Source: Siderastrea radians
Taxonomy: Eukaryota > Cnidaria > Anthozoa > Scleractinia > Rhizangiidae
Reading direction: 5' to 3'
Assembly: GCA_964017195.1 (NCBI GenBank)
Contig: OZ024897.1
Span: 10,511,451-10,575,450 of the forward strand
Length of the DNA: 64,000 nt
The translations under genes were made by a program, and so were the position numbers. Shown here in pieces: positions 42,376 to 53,959 of the stretch (position 1 is its first letter; each line of letters begins with the position of its first letter). The notes under the pieces were generated by a model. The model was given only the letters and a program-made list of their open reading frames with translations, was not told the origin of the DNA and ran no database searches.

Positions 42376-43257
42376 AAATACAAACAGTGAACATAGCAGT
42401 AGAATCAAAATATAACGCTTGATAAACACGAGCTCGAGCAGATCGTCAGAGTATGGGGCACGTCAAGATATCTCATGACGTGATGTTTAAATCCAGTATG
42501 CTAACCCGGTAAACAAGCGAGCGGGGACGAAAGTCGCCCACGTCTTTGAAAGCTAACGCGCCTGTCGAGCCGCAATCGATTTCGCGCTCACTCGCCTGTT
42601 TTTCTTTTCCTTCACTATCTATCTCTGAACGGAAAGTGAGACTGCTCGTAGCCTTTAGCGAACACCACACGCAAACCACACAAATCCGTCGATAATATTC
42701 AGATATTTTCGTTCTTTCAATGCAAAAAGACTCGTAACACCTGCCTTATTAATTAATCTCCTTATTAAATTAATGACGATTCCTTCGTATCAACTTCTCG
42801 CCTCAAATAAACACTCATTTCTCTCCGTTCACAAGAACTATCATGTACTGATGTGCAATCAACTAATATTGCATCATCATACAAGTACCAATTCCTTCTC
42901 TTCCTAGCCCACGCCGGCAAAACGCAACTGTCCTTTTTGTCCGCTGCGAAATACAAGTTAGCCAATCAGAAACCTTACAATCCACTTCCCAAACCACCCC
43001 CCCCCCCCACCCCATAAAACGCCAAGGGAAACAGCCTCTCACGCAAAACGCAACTTTCAAAGCAAATCACATTCACAGAAGCGTGATATGCTGCTGACAT
43101 TCACAAATCCTTCTGACTCCCACATTTTTACACCCCTCAAAATGTCAATCCCAATAAAAAAAACTCCTGCGCTAAAAAAATTTTCACCATAACCACTAAC
43201 TAGATCAGACAACACAGTCAATTTCGCATTCAATCCTATTTTCGCATTCAATCCTAT
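42376..43257. other. Intergenic stretch, nothing recognised
   Basis: No supported gene. A poly-C run lies at about 42997-43009, and a 17-bp tandem pair TTCGCATTCAATCCTAT at 43223-43256 directly precedes the next element. Confidence 0.35.
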
Positions 43258-45042
43258 CAAAAATAATGCACGCGCAAGAAGTGGCGCAAGAAGTTCTTGC
43301 GCCGCAAGAACACGCAAGCCCGCGCAAGAAGTGAAAGTGCTAGGTTTTTACAGTTTACCCGCAAGAACATTCGAAACGCAAGAAGTTGAAAATCTAGCCG
43401 CAAGAAGTTACTAATGTTACCGCAAGCCGCAAGAAGGCGCAAGAAGTACTGAGGGTCCAGCCGAAGAAACTTGTAGTGCTCGTGTTAGTGTGAGGTATTG
43501 CAAAAGTAATGAGAGCGAATCTCGCGCTCTATTCTCTTTGAAATATCACCGAGCTTTCGAGCGATTTTTCGCCGTGTTGGCGTGTTGGCGTGTTGGCGCG
43601 ACAATTCGCCAAGTCAAGCGAAAGTTCACAAGGCTAATCAAAAAATCAAGGAAGCAAATGTTCGAACAACCGAAGTATCGAAGAAAATTCACATCACGAA
43701 ATGGAATATCCGCCAGCTTTCCGACTGGAAGATAAACACCCGGTAAACATGATCTCCGGCACATGACAAAACATGAACAATTTTTTTAAGCGTGTCTCAG
43801 ATACAATGATACGGGTTCAACTCAGAACTGACTCAATTCAGTTTTTTATTCCATCCAAGAAATAGAAACAAAAAGGTCCAAAAGCTATAATTGTGGCAAA
43901 CTGCGCGAACTCTTCTTTGACAGGCAAGACAAGACAAGACTTACACATGCAGGATGTCATGCTATCGCGTGGGTGAAGTCATCAAGAATCCCTGCATCTT
44001 TACCAGTTTAATTTCCCAGCAAAAAAGGGATACTCGAAGAAATAGCATAGACATATGATTTCAACTACACATTCGCCTTTCGACACAGCTTGCTGCCCAG
44101 GGCTTGCTGTCTTGACGGCTTAGAGAACTGCTCATGCATTGCGTTACAAAATGTCATTCAAGCAAATCATACCAAATTTGCATACGGCAGATTTGTGTTT
44201 ACTCAGGTTAGAATTGACGTGCCGAATTTCTTTCAGATCGCGGAGTTTTAGTTTCCTTCAGACTTTTTTGGTTTACTTCGAAGATTTAAAATGTGATATC
44301 CACTTCAGCGTAATGAGTGGAACTATTTTTACAAACATAATGTGTTTTTCCATCTTCTCATCTGAGTGACCATGTTCATTTCTCACACGTGTGAGCGCAA
44401 CTAATTAAAAGTATTTGTCCGAGTTTAATATGTTGGTGGAAGTACAGCAACACTGAACAGGTGAATGTCGGTTCTTTAATAATGTGACTGATGGACTGTG
44501 CTTTGCCATTGTTCCTCATTTAAGTGAAATAAATCGAGCGAAATCTTTCGCGCCGCTAAGCGTACCGCATGTCTGGGACTCCGGGACACATAAACAATAA
44601 CATACGCGTGCTTCGTTTGAGTCTCGTTTCTCCCTAGCCGTTAAAAGATAACATAGAAGGCGACCAGTGTCAAATTCAGAACCTAGTGAACTCTTTATCG
44701 GATAAAAAATTCAAAACCGAAGAAAAAAACTTACAAGGGACCAAATAAACAACTGATTGCAAGTTACAAAGGCAGCCAATTTCGAACGTGCCTTGCGCTA
44801 CAAAGTGGTCTCTTTTTTACCTTCTCCGGGTTCCGGGTTTTTAAGATGTTAGCGCAAAGACGTTCTTGCGCTTACTTGCGGTCCAGATATCTTACCACAA
44901 AGAAGTTCTTGCGGTTTTAACTTCTAAACGCAAAGACGTTCTTGCGGCTTACAGTATTCAAGTGCAGGCATCCTGCAAGTAGCCGCAAGAAGCTCTCCGC
45001 TTGCGGACGCAAAAAGAAGTTCTTGCGCGTGCATTATTTTTG
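43258..45042. mobile_element. ~1.8-kb DNA element with clustered CGCAAGAA sites at both ends
   Basis: The two ends are perfect inverses for at least 20 bp (CAAAAATAATGCACGCGC onwards). Within 200 bp of each end the 8-mer CGCAAGAA (or TTCTTGCG) occurs repeatedly: 43270-43450 on the left and 44845-45030 on the right. Such subterminal clusters are typical transposase-binding arrays in hAT and CACTA elements. The middle 1.3 kb has no convincing transposase, so the element is non-autonomous. No target duplication was found. Confidence 0.75.
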
Positions 45043-45769
45043 GGCTGTACTGTACAAAACCCCCAAACTTAAACAACCCTTCGCCGTTCATATCTTAAAT
45101 ACTGTAAGTTAAAAGACAAAAACATAGGAAGGTAACATTCAGAAGACTGACATGCGCATGCGTCTTATATAAGACAGTACCGCTCTTGAGTACCCGTACC
45201 ACAAGCTTTACAGCACTTTCTTCGTATGTTAAGCCAACTTGCTTTCACCAAAAACCGTGTCCATTTTATAAACCGGCGGTCGCCATGGCGACGGCCGGTT
45301 AATGAGATCTTAAATTTTGATACTTATGTACGTCAAATTTATGTCATCGAATACAAAAGTATTTAATTTAATGTATTAATCATGGATTACTACACTCAAA
45401 ACGTAATCTCTTGTTACACTGAACGATCATCACATCTCATTTGAGATACAAAATACAATTCCCTTTTTATCAATGAAGAAGAACGATAGTGCAATTCGGA
45501 GTTTGGTCATCCAGTTGTTCACAATCGCGCATGACAATAAGGAAGAAAACAGCCATTTCCTTTTTAAGAATAACTGGAGAGACTAGGAATATGGACAGTT
45601 GTTGACAGTTGTTAGTTCTCAGAAAGGAAAGAGATGATTTGGAGATTAAGAGAACTAATCTTAACCTATTATATAAAGACAAAACTGCTATTGACTCTCT
45701 CGATAGAAATTGAAAAATAAACACACACTCAAAGTAGGTTACTAAGAAAAACAAACCAGAAAAGTGCTG
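45043..45769. other. Intergenic stretch containing a palindrome
   Basis: Apart from the palindrome at 45271-45300 nothing is recognised. The minus frame 45754-45470 has no domain. Confidence 0.35.
45271..45300. promoter_or_regulatory. 30-bp palindrome with an RFX X-box-like core
   Basis: AACCGGCGGTCGCCATGGCG followed by ACGGCCGGTT is a near-perfect palindrome (one mismatched pair). Its core GTCGCCATGGCGAC (45279-45292) is a perfect palindrome and differs from the classical X-box GTTGCCATGGCAAC at one symmetric position. RFX factors bind X-boxes upstream of cilia genes. The nearest ciliary sequence downstream is the CFAP251 copy from 58.0 kb, which is far, so a direct link is speculative. Confidence 0.4.
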
Positions 45770-46130
45770 CTCAACACTTTTTATTTTAATGGTTACAATT
45801 GTAAGAAATCATGAACAGGCTAACCCACCTTGTGCAGCCCAATAAACAGCACCACAACTACTACTCAGTGGTTTCTTAGGAAAGTACTGCTCAAAAGCTT
45901 TCATTTGAATGGACACAAAAATTTCGTCCACAAACTCAAAAGTTAGAACCGCCTTGTCCAGCGTAATAAACAGCACCACAGGAAATTAAAAATACTCAGT
46001 AGTTTTCATTTGAATGGACACCCTTCCAAAAAAAAACAGCCACAAACTCAAAGTTAGAACTGCCTTGTTCAGCATAGTAAACAGCACCATGCACAGGAAA
46101 GTACTGCTCATCAGTTTTCATTTGAATAGT
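45770..46130 (-). repeat. ~105-bp satellite, inverted copies
   Basis: About three units of the family at 33075-33535 in the opposite orientation (AATAAACAGCACCACAGGAA, AAAGTACTGCTCA, TTTCATTTGAATGG). Followed by an (AAC)n run at 46141-46166. Confidence 0.75.
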
Positions 46131-46166
46131 TGAAAAAAAATAACAACAACAACAACAACAACAACG

Positions 46167-46554
46167 ACAAACTTTATTCAGCTTTCACGACTACAAGTCA
46201 ATACAGTATTGCCAAAACCATCGCATGATAAAAAAATGCAATGGGAAAAAAAGAGAAAAGAAATGAATCTCAATTATCAAACCAGTTTGACAGCTAATTG
46301 TTTTAGAAATGAACTTTGCCAACTGCGTATTGACAAAATGATCACTGTGAGTAGTAAGTGCTTAACATTCGGGAATTCATTATATCTTCAATACTAATGA
46401 GATCACGAAGAATAGTCTTTTACACCTAGAAATTTCATCGTATCTCTTGGTTTTAATCTGACGTTTGTGGCTTTAAAAGTAAGTTTCCAATAGACGATGT
46501 ATCTCTCTAACACAAGATCAACATTGCGCTTGATGGTTACGTCATCTAACGCAT
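46167..46554. other. Short spacer before the 15-bp minisatellite
   Basis: No gene. The end (GATGGTTACGTCATCTAACG at about 46531) is repeated at about 49345, inside the array. Confidence 0.4.
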
Positions 46555-47907
46555 CATACACCAAATGGACATAAACCAAACGGACATACATCAAACGGAC
46601 ATACACCATGCGGAAATACACCTAACGGATATACAACACCCAGACAAACGCCAGACGATACACCAAACGGACATACACCAACTCAAGGCCATACACCAAA
46701 CGTCCTGATACACCAAACGTACATACACCAAACGAACATACACCAAAAGTACATACATCAAATGTACATACACCAAACGGACATAAACCAAACGAACACA
46801 AACCAAACGAACACAAACCAAACGCAAATACACCAAACGGACATACATCAAACAGATATACAATAACCAGACAGACGCCAGTCGCAAATAAACCAAACGG
46901 ACATACACCAAACGAACATATACCAAACGTATATACACTACACGTACAGATACCAAATGAACATACACTACACGTATATACACCAAACGTACATACACCA
47001 AACGGACATACACTACACGTACATACACCAAACGAACATACAATGAACGTACATAAACCAAACGAACATACACCAAAAGTAAATACACTAAACGGATATA
47101 CAACAACCAGACAGACAACAGACACAAATACACCAAACAGACATACACTAAAGGTACGTACACCAAACAGACATACACCAAAAGGCCATACACCAATCGT
47201 ACAAACACTAAACGTACATACACCAAACGAACATACACCAAACGTACATACACCAAACGAACATACACCAAACGGACATACATCAAGCGGACATACATCA
47301 AGCGGACATACACTAACCGGACATACACCAAACGGACATTCACCAAGCGGACATTCACCAAGCGGACATTCACCAAGCGGACATTCACCAAGCGGACATA
47401 CATCAGGAGGTCATACAACAAGCAGACATACACCAAACGGACATACCAAGAAGTATATACACCAAACGGGCATACACCACACGGATATACATGAAACGAA
47501 CATACAACAAACGGACACACATCAAAAGACTATCATTAAACGAACATACTTCCAACGAGCATTCATCAAACGGACATACACCAAACAGACATAAGCCAAA
47601 CGTAAATACACTAAACGGATATACAACAACCAGACAGACACCAGACGCAAATACAGCAAACGGACATACACTAAAGGTACGTACACCAAACGGACATACA
47701 CTAAAAGGTCATACACCAATCGTACAAACACTAAACGTACACACACCAAACGAACATACACCAAACGTACATACACCAAACGGACATACATCAAGCGGAC
47801 ATACACCAACCGGACATACACCAAACGGACATTCACCAAGCGGACATACATCAAGAGGTCATACAACAAGCAGACATACACCACACGGACATACGCAAGA
47901 AGTATTC

Positions 47908-48406
47908 ACCTAATTGAAAAAACGTTGTCGGGTGAAAAGCATAAACCATTGACGATGAGACCCAAAGGATTTTTGGGTAGTTGTATATCATCATTTGCAT
48001 ATTCAAAATACAAGCCTGTTTTCTTGTGACTGATGTTGATCGCAGCGAGTTGCACGTGGCAATGGAAACCATGCAAGCCTACCTGAAAGTGGCCAATTTG
48101 GCCAACAAGGGCCAATTTGAGCGCTACACACTGTGAAATTTGCCAAAGTTTGCATCCGTACCTGAGTTAAAGCAATTTTTGCTGGAAAACTATTCGGTAG
48201 AATTAAGTCCTGCCACCAACCATTCGTTTACTGTCGGGTACATGAGTAACGGACGCAAAAAGTGCGATATCAAAACAGACAAACAATGCAAGTGAACGGC
48301 TTTCAAAATGCAAATCGCTAAATAGTTCAGATGTTTCCCATCATACCACTGGGTCGTATCATTTATGGTTTGTAGTCTTCTCCCCACAACGTTCTTTCAA
48401 TCAGGT
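47908..48406. mobile_element. ~0.5-kb TIR element inside the minisatellite
   Basis: The left end ACCTAATTGAAAAAACGTTG is the imperfect inverse of the right end (ACGTTCTTTCAATCAGGT). Removing it rejoins the array in register (AAGTAT next to ATACAC, as at 47451). The interior has no coding frame. It contains GTTGCACGTGGCAATGG. Confidence 0.75.
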
Positions 48407-49708
48407 ATATACACAAAACGGGCATACACATCACGGACATACATGAAACGAACATACAACAAACGGACACACATCAAAAGACTACCATCAAACGAACATC
48501 CTTCCAACGGGCATTCATCAAACGGACATACGCCAAATGGACATACGCCAAACGTACATACGCCAAATGGACATACGCCAAACGTACATACAACAAGCGG
48601 ACATACACCCGATGGACATAAGCCAAGCGGACATGCGCCTAACGGAAATACACCAAATGGACATACATTAAACGGACATAAACCAAACGGACATACGCCA
48701 GTCGTACATACACCAAACGGACATACACCAAGCGGACATACATCAAACGGAAATACACCAAACGAACATACACCAAACGGACATACACCAGAAGGACATA
48801 CGCCAGAAGAACATACGCCAGAAGGACAAACGCCAGAAGGACAAACGCCAGAAGGACATACGGCAGAAGGACATACGGCAGAAGGACATACGCCAGAAGG
48901 ACATACGTCAGAAGGACAAACACCAGATGGACATACGCAAGAAGGACACACACCAGAAGGACATACACCAGAAGGACAAACGCCAGAAGGACATACGTCA
49001 GAAGGACATACGGCAGAAGGACATACGCCAGAAGGACATACGCCAGAAGGACATACGTCAGAAGGACAAACACCAGAAGGACATACGCAAGAAGGACATA
49101 CACCAGAAGGACATACAACAGAAGGACATACACCAGAAGGACATACACCAGAAGGACATACACCAGAAGGACATACACCAGTTGTCATACACCAAACGGA
49201 CATACATCAAGCGGACATACACCAGATGGACATACGCCAAGCAGACATACGACAAAGAGACATACACAAATGCACATACATCAAACGGACATAAACCAAC
49301 GGACATACGCAAGATGTACATGCACAAGATGAAAATTGCGCAAGATGGTAACGTCATCTAAAGGATCATTCACGAAATGGACATACACCAAATCGACATA
49401 CACAAGACGTATATACACCAAACAGGCATACACCACACGGATATACATGAAACGAACATACAACAAACGGACACACATCAAAAAGACTACCATTAAACGG
49501 ACATCCTTCCAACGGGCATTCATCAAATGGACATACACCAAACAGACACACGCCAAGCGTACATACAACAAGCGGACATACACCCGATGGACACAGCCAA
49601 GCAGACATACGCCTAACGGAAATACACCAAATGGACATACATTAAACGGATATAAACCAAACGGACATACGCCAGTCGTACATACACCAAACGGACATAT
49701 ACCTATTT

Positions 49709-49869
49709 CAATAAAGGTTGCTTTGGGCATTGGGCATTGGGCATTGCGCATTGGGAAGCTATTGTTTGGCCGTCACTCAAGCAAAGCATTGCATTGTGTT
49801 AAGTATGCCCAAATGCCCAATGCCCAATGCCCAATTGCCAATGACAAATTGCCAAAGCAACCTTTACTG
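49709..49869. mobile_element. 161-bp MITE with GGGCATT repeats inside the minisatellite
   Basis: The ends CAATAAAGGTTGCTTTGGGC and its inverse (GCAACCTTTACTG) flank runs of TTGGGCA and TGCCCAA. The interior is short and non-coding. Confidence 0.75.
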
Positions 49870-51479
49870 AATCTGGTATACACGTATGCACCAAACGGAC
49901 ATACACCAAATGTACATACACCAAACGGACAAACACCAAACGGACATACACCAAACGTACATACACCAAACGAACATACACCAAACAAACATACACCAAA
50001 CGTACATACACCAAACGAACATACATAAAACGGACATACACCAAACGGACATAAACCAAACGGACATACACCAAACGGACATACACCAAACGTACATGCA
50101 CCAAATGTATATACACCAAACGAACATACACCAAACGTACATACACCAAACGTACATACATCAGACGGACATACATCAAGCGTACATGCACCAAACGTAC
50201 ATGCACCAAGCGGACATACACCAAACGGATATACACTAAACGGACATACACCAAACGAACATACACCAAACGTACATATACCGAACGAACATACATAAAA
50301 CGGACATACAACAAACGGACATACACCAAACGGACATAATCCAAACGTACCTACACCAAACGAACATACACCAAACGTACATATACCGAACGAACATACA
50401 TAAAACGGACATACAACAAACGGACATACACCAAACAGACATAATCCAAACGGACATACACCAAACGGGCATACACCAAACGTACATACACCAAACGTAC
50501 ATACACCAATCGAACATACATAAAACGGACATACACCAAACGGACATAAACCAAACAAACATACACCAAAGGTACATACATTAAACGCACATCTACCAAA
50601 CGTACATACACCAAACGTACATACATCAAACGGACATACATCAAACGGACATACACCAAACGGACATAAACCAAACAAACATACACCAAAGGTACATACA
50701 TTAAACGCACATCTACCAAACGTACATACACCAAACGTACATACATCAAACGGACATACATCAAACGTAAATACACCAAACGTACCTACACCAATCGTAC
50801 ATACACCAAACGTACATACACCAAACGTACATACATCAAACGAACATACACCAAACGTACATACACCAAACGTACATACACCAATCGAACATACATAAAA
50901 CGGACATAAACCAAACGAACATACACCAAAGGTACATACATCAAACGGACATACATCAAACGGACATGCACCAAACGTACATACACCAAACGTACATACA
51001 TCAAACGGACATACATCAAACGTACATACACCAAACGTACATACACCAAACGTACAGACATCAAACGAACATACACCAAACGTACAAACACCAAACGTAC
51101 ATACACCAAACGAGCATACACCAAACGAACACACACCAAACGGACATACACTACACGTGCATACACGAATAGGACATGCAACAAACGGACATACAGTTAC
51201 ATACACCAAACGGACATACATCAATTAGACATACGCCAATTGAACATACACGAAACGGACATGCATCAAACGTACATACACCAAACGTACATACATGAAA
51301 CGGACATACACCAAACGTACATACACCAAACGGACAATCACCAAACGTACATACACCAAATGTACATACACTAAACGAACATACACCAAACGTACATACA
51401 CCAAGCGAACATACATGAAACGGACATACACCATACGGACATACACCAAACGGACATGCACCATCCCGACATTCTTGTA

Positions 51480-51575
51480 CTAATGGTGCTGTTTATCATG
51501 GTCGACAAAGCAGTTGGAACTTTTCAGTCAGAGGATGAATTTTTTAAGTCTAATGACAACTCAAAGGAAGGGTAC
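51480..51575 (+). repeat. Remnant of the ~105-bp satellite, plus orientation
   Basis: ATGGTGCTGTTTAT, GACAAAGCAGTTGGAAC and AGTCAGAGGATGAA match the family at 33075 with many changes. It lies directly outside the right end of the 15-bp array, opposite in orientation to the copies left of the array. Confidence 0.55.
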
Positions 51576-51775
51576 TAGTTGGCGCCATTTGGTAAAACAA
51601 AAGGATCAGTGAAGTTACTGTCAAATGAGAACGGCAAGTCGTTATGGTACAGGTTAAAGAGCAGTGGACTCAAAATGCAACTTTGGCGTACTCCTCTTGA
51701 GTATCGAAAAGGTTATGTTTGGCTATTACCAAAATTTATGGAACAAGTAGAATTGGAGTAAAGGCTTTTGAGCAA

Positions 51776-52150
51776 TTAATAAATGTTTCCTCTGACATTA
51801 ATTTGCAGCATCTTAAAAGAATACAGGATTCTATTGTGCTCGACCGAATCAAACATTTTCTCAAAATGCACAAAAACTACAGGATTAACCATTTGTTTGT
51901 GATAATGAAGAAGTTTGAAGAGTAAGGTCATGTTGTACTGTTCTGTGGTTTGGTACGAAGCCATGCAATTTGAGATTTGTGAAGTACATTTATTGAGTTA
52001 ACATGCACGAGAAGCCTTTGGTTTAAAATAAAACAAAATAGTTTACCCAGACGTCTATAAACACAAATTCCTCGGTAATCACTCTTTCCATCATATTTAA
52101 ATATTGGTGTAAATTGGTGTAACAAGATCGCCGCACCAAGTCGGAGGCAT
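51776..52150 (-). pseudogene. Non-LTR retrotransposon reverse transcriptase fragment, frameshifted
   Basis: On the minus strand, the frame beginning near 52150 encodes HQFTPIFKYDGKSDYRGI, then LGKLFCFILNQRLL and NVLHKSQIAWL, matching the fingers region of LINE reverse transcriptases. After a frame change near 51930 the next block VVFVHFEKMFDSVEHNRIL corresponds to the first catalytic motif, with His where the metal-binding Asp is normally found. There is no continuation into the YADD motif. It is a short dead fragment, truncated by the MITE at 52211 and the satellite at 51575. Confidence 0.75.
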
Positions 52151-52210
52151 CTTATCCAGATTTTATAACATCCGATAAAAGAGATTTGTTGCTCTTCAAT
52201 TTTTTCACAG

Positions 52211-52503
52211 CCTGAGAAAACAGCCGACGTTTCGCGAGGTCGCCATTTGAGCCCTCGCAAAACGACGTCTGAGTAACGAGTGCAGAAATTCGATATTGAT
52301 GACGTGTCACTACCCAGACTGATCTAGGTAGTGCTTCTGATTGATTGAAACGAAATTCCCTCGCGTTTTAGCCAATAAGAAGCACTACCTAGATCTGGGT
52401 AGCGACACGTCATCAGTATGGAATTTCTGCACTCGTTTCTCAGACGTCGTTTTGCGAGGGCTGAAGTGGCGACCTCACGAAACGTCGGCTGTTTTCTCAG
52501 TCT
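52211..52503. mobile_element. ~293-bp palindromic MITE
   Basis: Starts CCTGAGAAAACAGCCGACGT and ends with the near-perfect inverse; the whole element is one long inverted repeat with a small centre near 52350. The flanks share AATTTTTTCAC on both sides (52198-52208 and 52504-52514), so an approximately 11-bp target duplication is likely. A solo right end of the same family lies at 54838-54893. Confidence 0.8.
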
Positions 52504-52579
52504 AATTTTTTCACTGCTCTACGTGTTTCAGTGTCGTTAATAAATGCATTTCGCTAGCCACTAGTTTTCGTAACTCATT

Positions 52580-52975
52580 TTAAAGGGGCTACTGCTGTCT
52601 CAAGGATTTTCCCGTTTTTGGGTGAAAATGTGCTGAAATTCAAATTAAATACCTTCTCTCGTACACGGAATGCTCCTAAAACAACAAGAGAAGGAAACAA
52701 TAATCTCAAAAGGAGAACAAACAATAGTCAGGTTCTGGCGATGTTTCCAAGAACGAAAGAAGAAACTTGAAAAAATGAGCCTGATGTTCTCAAATTGCAA
52801 TCCATTTCCATCCTAGCGATCCGCAGCCAAACACACTTAATTGAAGTGTTCAGAGAACTGGTAGAGTAATTTTAAACGAAACTGAACCAGTATTTTTGGG
52901 TTTCCTCTGATTGCAGTTTGTCTTTTAGCTTTTGAAAGTAATCTTAATTATAGCCGGTGACAAGTGCCCCTTTAA
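52580..52975. mobile_element. ~0.4-kb piggyBac-like MITE (TTAA flanks)
   Basis: TTAAAGGGGC at the left and GCCCCTTTAA at the right, each including the TTAA duplication. The interior is non-coding. A second copy is in a CFAP251 intron (58192-58582). Confidence 0.8.
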
Positions 52976-53959
52976 TAACTCTCTGCTGATCAGAGATGAA
53001 GGGTTCATTGGTGTCAAGGGATTGGAAATAGGACAACCAACTGGCTTCCGAAACTTGTAGAATATCTTTAACTTCACCGTCATGCAGACATTGATTTTGA
53101 ATAATTCCGAAAGTATTTCTTACCAGAATTGACTACGGTGTCTTCTAGTTCCGAAATCTTTGTACTGTAGTATTCACTTGTCTAACGGTTCACCAGTTTC
53201 TTGTGCGGCTTTGATTGCTGACGTAGACAGTAATTTGATGCAGAATGTCGCTTTAAAAGACATGAGTTAGGAAAATTAACAAACCAAAAACACAGAGTTC
53301 CATTGAAAACAGAATATTGCTGCATGGTTGGAAGATGATTTGACACGTTTATGCTTTAGAGTTGCCTTAATCTTTAAGAAGTTTTTTGCAGTTGCCATAA
53401 GAATGCTTTCCACCTTTCTAAGAGAGTTGTAAACTTTCTCATTTAATTAACTGTGAAGTTACTTCGACCGGCTTAAGGTTTTGTTCAACAAGACCCGGAA
53501 GTAAGAACCTTCAATATGTAAAAAAGTGGAACTTAACACTTTCTTTTTTCTTAAAAGGCTTATCCGACACGAATTTGCGGCGAACATGCTACATTTTTTC
53601 TATTGTTATTATTTTCCAGCTTGCGAATATTCAGTTGTTGTAGTAAGATATACAAGACTTTACTACTAACATGATATTATAATGTAGAAACAAATCGAAC
53701 GAAGAATCTTGTAAAAACAGTGACAACCGCAGCAATTTTGCTTCTTTCCCAATAAAACGTTTATTACACAAATCCTCGGTTTTCGTTCCAACGAAATAAT
53801 CAATTAACTTATTCTCAGTGACGTTAAGCAACTACATCTTAATAAAAAGGGTGGATTCGTAAGAATTTGGTCTACTTCGAGTTGAATCGCGCAGCTTTCA
53901 CAGCCATATTAGTTTGTTTTCAGTTAGGGTTTGTTTGCCGTATCTTAGCTTGACCAATT
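52976..53959. other. Intergenic stretch, nothing recognised
   Basis: No gene or clear repeat. Short minus frame 53831-53631 has no domain. Confidence 0.35.

Larger units (their letters stand above)
46555..51472. repeat. Large 15-bp minisatellite with higher-order repeats
   Basis: About 4.2 kb of ACATACACCAAACGG and variants (for example GGACATACGCCAGAA at 48782-49175), interrupted by two TIR elements (47908-48406 and 49709-49869). Longer blocks recur at 47451, 48405 and 49409, and the leader at 46531 recurs at 49345, giving higher-order structure. Since 15 is divisible by 3, many frames stay open on both strands (up to 483 codons), producing periodic peptides such as HTPNG or VYVRL; these are not genes. 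No motif suggests a known satellite function. Confidence 0.9.

Noticed and set aside
46591..51224. Long open frames (309, 268 and 483 codons) as real periodic proteins
   Set aside because: They are produced on both strands and in several frames by a 15-bp repeat, so openness is a consequence of the period. No domain, start context or splicing supports them.
51928..52260. One continuous 110-codon minus-strand gene
   Set aside because: Its first 30 codons lie inside the palindromic MITE at 52211-52503, and only the remainder is reverse-transcriptase debris.
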